From Deltaproteobacteria bacterium IMCC39524 (GTDB taxonomy: Bacteria; Desulfobacterota; Desulfuromonadia; Desulfuromonadales; BM103), in the NCBI GenBank assembly GCA_029667085.1, contig JARUHJ010000002.1, positions 62,001 to 126,000 on the forward strand: a DNA stretch of 64,000 bases, read 5' to 3'. The translations under genes and the position numbers were made by a program. Shown piece by piece: positions 61,089-64,000 of this stretch. The first letter of the stretch is position 1, and each line of letters starts with the position of its first letter. Below the pieces are notes generated by a model. The model did no database searches and was not told where the DNA came from. It worked only from the letters and a program-made list of their open reading frames with translations.

Positions 61089-61366
61089 AAGTTGTTCCTC
61101 CTCTTTAATGTAAGCATTTTTTAGGGCGGTAAAACAAAATACTGTTTTAAAAGCGTTTTTTTAGTCATGCTTAAATTTTTGTTAAGTCAGCTTTTATAAA
61201 GGGTTACAGGTGTAAAACGTGTTGTGAGAGGGTAATGTAAGGATTACTAAATTGCAAGTTTTTTAAGGAAAACCGGGTGTCTGTTTGCTCTGGACAGAAT
61301 CATTTTCTTGCGGTAAACTCCCAAAAGTTTCTGAAACATAAATCTATCGAAGAGGAGGAATATTCC

Positions 61367-61537
61367 ATGGCTTACACAATTAATGACGAGTGTATCAATT
61401 GCGCCGCTTGCGCAGACACCTGCCCGGTTGACGCCATCAGTGAGCAGGGTGACGTGCATGTAATTGACGCAGCAACTTGCACGGACTGTGGTGCTTGTGT
61501 TGACAGCTGTCCTGTTGCCGCAATCGAAGCTCCCTAA
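61367..61537 (+). CDS. 2[4Fe-4S] ferredoxin
   Basis: A 56-residue clostridial-type ferredoxin with CINCAACADTCP and CTDCGACVDSCP, enough for two cubane clusters. GAGGAGG precedes the ATG. It is a low-potential electron carrier; partners cannot be inferred from location. Confidence 0.96.
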   Translation: MAYTINDECINCAACADTCPVDAISEQGDVHVIDAATCTDCGACVDSCPVAAIEAP

Positions 61538-61560
61538 GTACCTCTGTAATACGAGTAAAC

Positions 61561-61597
61561 AGAAGGCCGCCCCTGATGATTTCAGGGGCGGCCTTCT
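61561..61597. terminator. Bidirectional terminator
   Basis: AGAAGGCCGCCCCTGA pairs with TCAGGGGCGGCCTTCT around TGATT. It lies between the ferredoxin gene and the convergent DUF3426 gene. Confidence 0.9.
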
Positions 61598-61619
61598 GTG
61601 TTTATAGCGATAGCCCGGA

Positions 61620-63308
61620 TTAGCCGGCGCCCGGTTTGGAGTCAACCACTTCGACGTTGATGTTAGCAAGTCCGTCAGGAAGGTTTCGGAAGACGATGGT
61701 GAAAGGGATCGACGCTCCGGCGGCAACGTTCATGTTGGAAAGGCTGTCGCCGAACTGGTTGTTCATCGCCTCTTCGATGGCTGCAAATGACATGGTCTTA
61801 AGAGCGGTGTCATCAAGCTTGTTGCCGCAGAAGACGGTCTGCTGTAAGAGCGTTTGTCCTTGAGTATCGAGAAGGACACCCTTGATCGTAATCGCCGAGC
61901 GTGTTGCCGGGTGATTGTTGACGGCCGCACCTTGAATGACCAGCATCTGTCCTGCTTCGCCGTTCACATAGGAACTTCCGAAAACGTTGATGCCGATTCT
62001 GTCTCCCGGCGAGCTGACTGGAGCTTCGCCAATATATTCCTGCAGGAAAGGCAGATACTGGCCGATGGTGTTGAGGTTGATTGCACCTTCCTGGATAAAC
62101 AGGAAGCCTGCCGCTCCACCCAGAATAACGAGCAGAAGAACCAACAGAACCAGAATACGCGAGAGAGAACTCTTCTTGGGCTGCGGTGGTGCTGGCAGCG
62201 GCTCTTCATCGTCATAGTCGTCTGCAGGTGGTCTGGAAGTCTCCTGGCTTGGGCTGAAAGACTCCGGTTCCTCTTTCTGTTCCATCGACGCGCTGGAGAA
62301 GTCATCATCAGAGTCAAAGCCGGGGGCTTCTTGCTCGGGAGTGTCGCTGGCAAAATCGATCTCGCCGAATTGCAGATCATCACTGCCGGACTGTGCCGCC
62401 GGACTTTCTGCTGCTGTCTCATTATTGTCAAACTGGGGCTCTTCAAAGTCGAAGGAGGTGTCCTCATTGGCCGTCTTCTCTTCCCACTCGGAAGAGGAAT
62501 CGTCAGCGAACGGGTCTTCGTCGCCAAAAGAAAACTCGTCAGGCTCACTGGTCTCCTCGCTTGCCGGAGTCGGCAGCTCTTCCTCTGCGTCACCAAAGGC
62601 GAAAGCGTCGTCGCCAGAATCGTCAGCGAAGGAAAATTCGTCTGAAGGCTCCTGCTCATCCGTGTCTTCTGCCGAGGAAAAATCTATTTTGTCAACGGCC
62701 GAGGGCTCATCCGTTGAAAAGTCGATCTCATCACTGGATGCTGATTCTGATGCCTCCGGCTCCTCGTTGAATTCAAACTCCACGGCTCCATCGGGTTCAC
62801 CTGTTTCACTGAAAGCGTCGTTGAAGGCAGTCGATTCGTCTAAGGAGCTCTCTTCCCGTGGCTCTTCTTTGGCCGGAGATTCCTCTTCTGCGGTGTCTTC
62901 CCCTGCTACGCTTTCTGTGTTCTGCAGCTGACTCGTGTCAACAAAGGTGAACTCGTCTGCCAACTCGTCATTTGCAACGGCATCACCCATTTCAGATTCC
63001 AGACCGCTGAAGTCGAGAGCACTGCTTTCTTCCTGGGCAGATTCTTCCGGTGGCGCCGCGTCCTCAGTTACAGACGTTTCAGAGGGGGGCTCTGCGTTGG
63101 TTGGAGAATCCTCGGCAGGAGACTCGTCAGCAACTTTCTCCATGTTGAACGAACCGTAGTCAACCGTCTCTTCAACAGGCTCCGGTTCTGGAGGCATCAC
63201 AGTGAAGACCTCCTTGCACTTGGAGCAGCGGACTTTGGTGCCGCCAGCCTTGATCTTCTCATCAGCTAAACGAAAACGGGTTTGGCATGCTTCACACCGA
63301 ACAATCAT
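61620..63308 (-). CDS. Zinc-ribbon, single-pass membrane protein with DUF3426
   Basis: This 562-residue protein starts with an MJ0042-type zinc ribbon (CEACQTRFRLADEKIKAGG, CSKCKEVF). Over 300 residues of acidic Ser/Glu/Asp-rich low complexity follow, then a membrane helix (ILVLLVLLLVILGGAAGFLF) and a C-terminal DUF3426 domain. This resembles deltaproteobacterial proteins tied to envelope or gliding-type functions; no role is proven. It ends 20 bases after hpt begins its terminator-free gap, and both genes may share a transcript. Confidence 0.85.
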   Translation of the reverse strand: MIVRCEACQTRFRLADEKIKAGGTKVRCSKCKEVFTVMPPEPEPVEETVDYGSFNMEKVADESPAEDSPTNAEPPSETSVTEDAAPPEESAQEESSALDFSGLESEMGDAVANDELADEFTFVDTSQLQNTESVAGEDTAEEESPAKEEPREESSLDESTAFNDAFSETGEPDGAVEFEFNEEPEASESASSDEIDFSTDEPSAVDKIDFSSAEDTDEQEPSDEFSFADDSGDDAFAFGDAEEELPTPASEETSEPDEFSFGDEDPFADDSSSEWEEKTANEDTSFDFEEPQFDNNETAAESPAAQSGSDDLQFGEIDFASDTPEQEAPGFDSDDDFSSASMEQKEEPESFSPSQETSRPPADDYDDEEPLPAPPQPKKSSLSRILVLLVLLLVILGGAAGFLFIQEGAINLNTIGQYLPFLQEYIGEAPVSSPGDRIGINVFGSSYVNGEAGQMLVIQGAAVNNHPATRSAITIKGVLLDTQGQTLLQQTVFCGNKLDDTALKTMSFAAIEEAMNNQFGDSLSNMNVAAGASIPFTIVFRNLPDGLANINVEVVDSKPGAG

Positions 63309-63328
63309 TCAGTTTCTCCCTCTATATT

Positions 63329-63877
63329 TCAGGTGCCCTCAACGACACGAATGTCGGGCAGATCTCGATATTTTTCGTCAAGGTCCAGACCATAGCCGAC
63401 GATAAAGCCGTCATCCATGGAGAAGCCGACGTAGTCGACCGGTACCTCGGTAACCCGTTGGGCCTGCTTATCTATCAGGGTGCAAATTTTCAAACTGGCC
63501 GGTTGCCGGTTGAGCAACATTTCACGAAGTGACTCAAGGGTCAGGCCGCTGTCGACAATGTCTTCTACGACCAGGACATGTTTGTCCTTGATCGACATCT
63601 CAAGATCTTTGCGGACCTCGATGATGCCCGAAGACTGGGTTGCAGAGCCATAACTGGCAAGGCGTACAAAATCGATGACTGATGGAGTCTCAACAGCTCG
63701 GATCAGGTCGGCGATAAAGAGAAAGGAGCCTTTTAGGACCGCGATCATCAAGATTTCTTTGCCGCGATAATCTCGATCTATCTCAGCGGCAAGGGCCTTG
63801 ATTCGTGCAGCAATATCATCCGCAGAAAAAAGGGGCGTCAGGGATAGCTTTATTTGAGGAGTATTAGAGGTTTCCAT
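63329..63877 (-). CDS. hpt: Hypoxanthine phosphoribosyltransferase
   Basis: A 182-residue purine salvage enzyme converting hypoxanthine or guanine and PRPP to nucleotides. The PRPP loop is VLVVEDIVDSGLTLE, with IAVLKGSFLFIADL-type loop I (seen as MIAVLKGSFLFIADL) and DYVGFSMDDGFIVGYGLD at the C terminus. It heads the operon with the DUF3426 gene. Confidence 0.95.
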   Translation of the reverse strand: METSNTPQIKLSLTPLFSADDIAARIKALAAEIDRDYRGKEILMIAVLKGSFLFIADLIRAVETPSVIDFVRLASYGSATQSSGIIEVRKDLEMSIKDKHVLVVEDIVDSGLTLESLREMLLNRQPASLKICTLIDKQAQRVTEVPVDYVGFSMDDGFIVGYGLDLDEKYRDLPDIRVVEGT

Positions 63878-63963
63878 AATCGGCTATTCTATAGCAAAGC
63901 GGTTGATTTATGTCAATTTTTTAGGCTGATGAAGTTCCAGGACGGCAGTCGCAAAATCCTATG

Positions 63964-63986
63964 TTATAATCTGCATCAGATTATAA
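63964..63986. promoter_or_regulatory. Perfect 10-bp palindrome upstream of hpt
   Basis: TTATAATCTG pairs with CAGATTATAA around CAT. It contains TATAAT on each strand, so it may be an operator, a promoter, or a chance AT-rich palindrome. The hpt ATG is about 87 bases away. Confidence 0.35.
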
Positions 63987-64000
63987 CTCTGTAGATAATT

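Overview
The window is one contiguous piece of a bacterial chromosome, probably from a strictly anaerobic member of the Desulfuromonadota (Geobacter/Desulfuromonas relatives). That placement is inference. It rests on the mercury-methylation pair hgcAB, a folD-metVF-gcvTHP one-carbon cluster, acetate kinase plus phosphate acetyltransferase, many iron-sulfur proteins, and one apparent selenoprotein. There is no rRNA, tRNA, CRISPR array, prophage or intact insertion sequence. Intergenic gaps repeatedly carry a dispersed repeat built on TTAACGCAAAGACGCAAAG-like arms.

0-17.7 kb: an FAH-family hydrolase, a rhomboid protease and a radical SAM protein come first. An AT-rich islet of surface-glycan genes follows (GT2 glycosyltransferase, an unknown coupled ORF, GtrA, a methyltransferase). 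Next are an SLC13 permease and a thiamine operon (thiF-thiS-thiG-thiH-thiE) on the minus strand behind a clear TPP riboswitch and promoter. After small proteins of the DUF1456 and SH3/TIGR04211 types come a degenerate AAA+ protein, an FmdE-domain protein and an ArsP/DUF318-type permease.

17.8-33.3 kb: a one-directional cluster of 12 genes, mostly exported or membrane proteins. It has four right-handed beta-helix (NosD-like) proteins, one fused to a PQQ-type propeller. It also has three triple-repeat carboxypeptidase-regulatory-like proteins, a membrane protein with a spermidine-synthase fold, DUF3467, a small solute-binding-like protein, a Tat-exported DUF362 protein, a NapH/NapG-like membrane ferredoxin and DUF3047. 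Many genes overlap by a few bases. I know of no described system with this content; it looks like an envelope machine supplied with electrons across the membrane.

33.4-47 kb: small regulators, then a divergent racemase/DUF1611 versus M81 (MlrC-like) pair. A PilZ protein follows, then DAHP synthase-hgcA-hgcB on the minus strand, then yggT-divIVA-yggU-fmdB, rsgA and a cold shock gene.

47.4-64 kb: folD, metV-metF and gcvT-gcvH-gcvPA-gcvPB form a one-carbon/glycine block. A DUF411 (CopG-like) copper protein follows whose reading frame crosses an in-frame UGA exactly where the family has cysteine, so it is a strong selenoprotein candidate. The rest is a TonB-family protein, pta, a long coiled-coil protein, ackA, a 2[4Fe-4S] ferredoxin, a zinc-ribbon/DUF3426 membrane protein and hpt. 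Functional links between hgcA and the methyl-folate genes, and the role of the beta-helix cluster, are inference.
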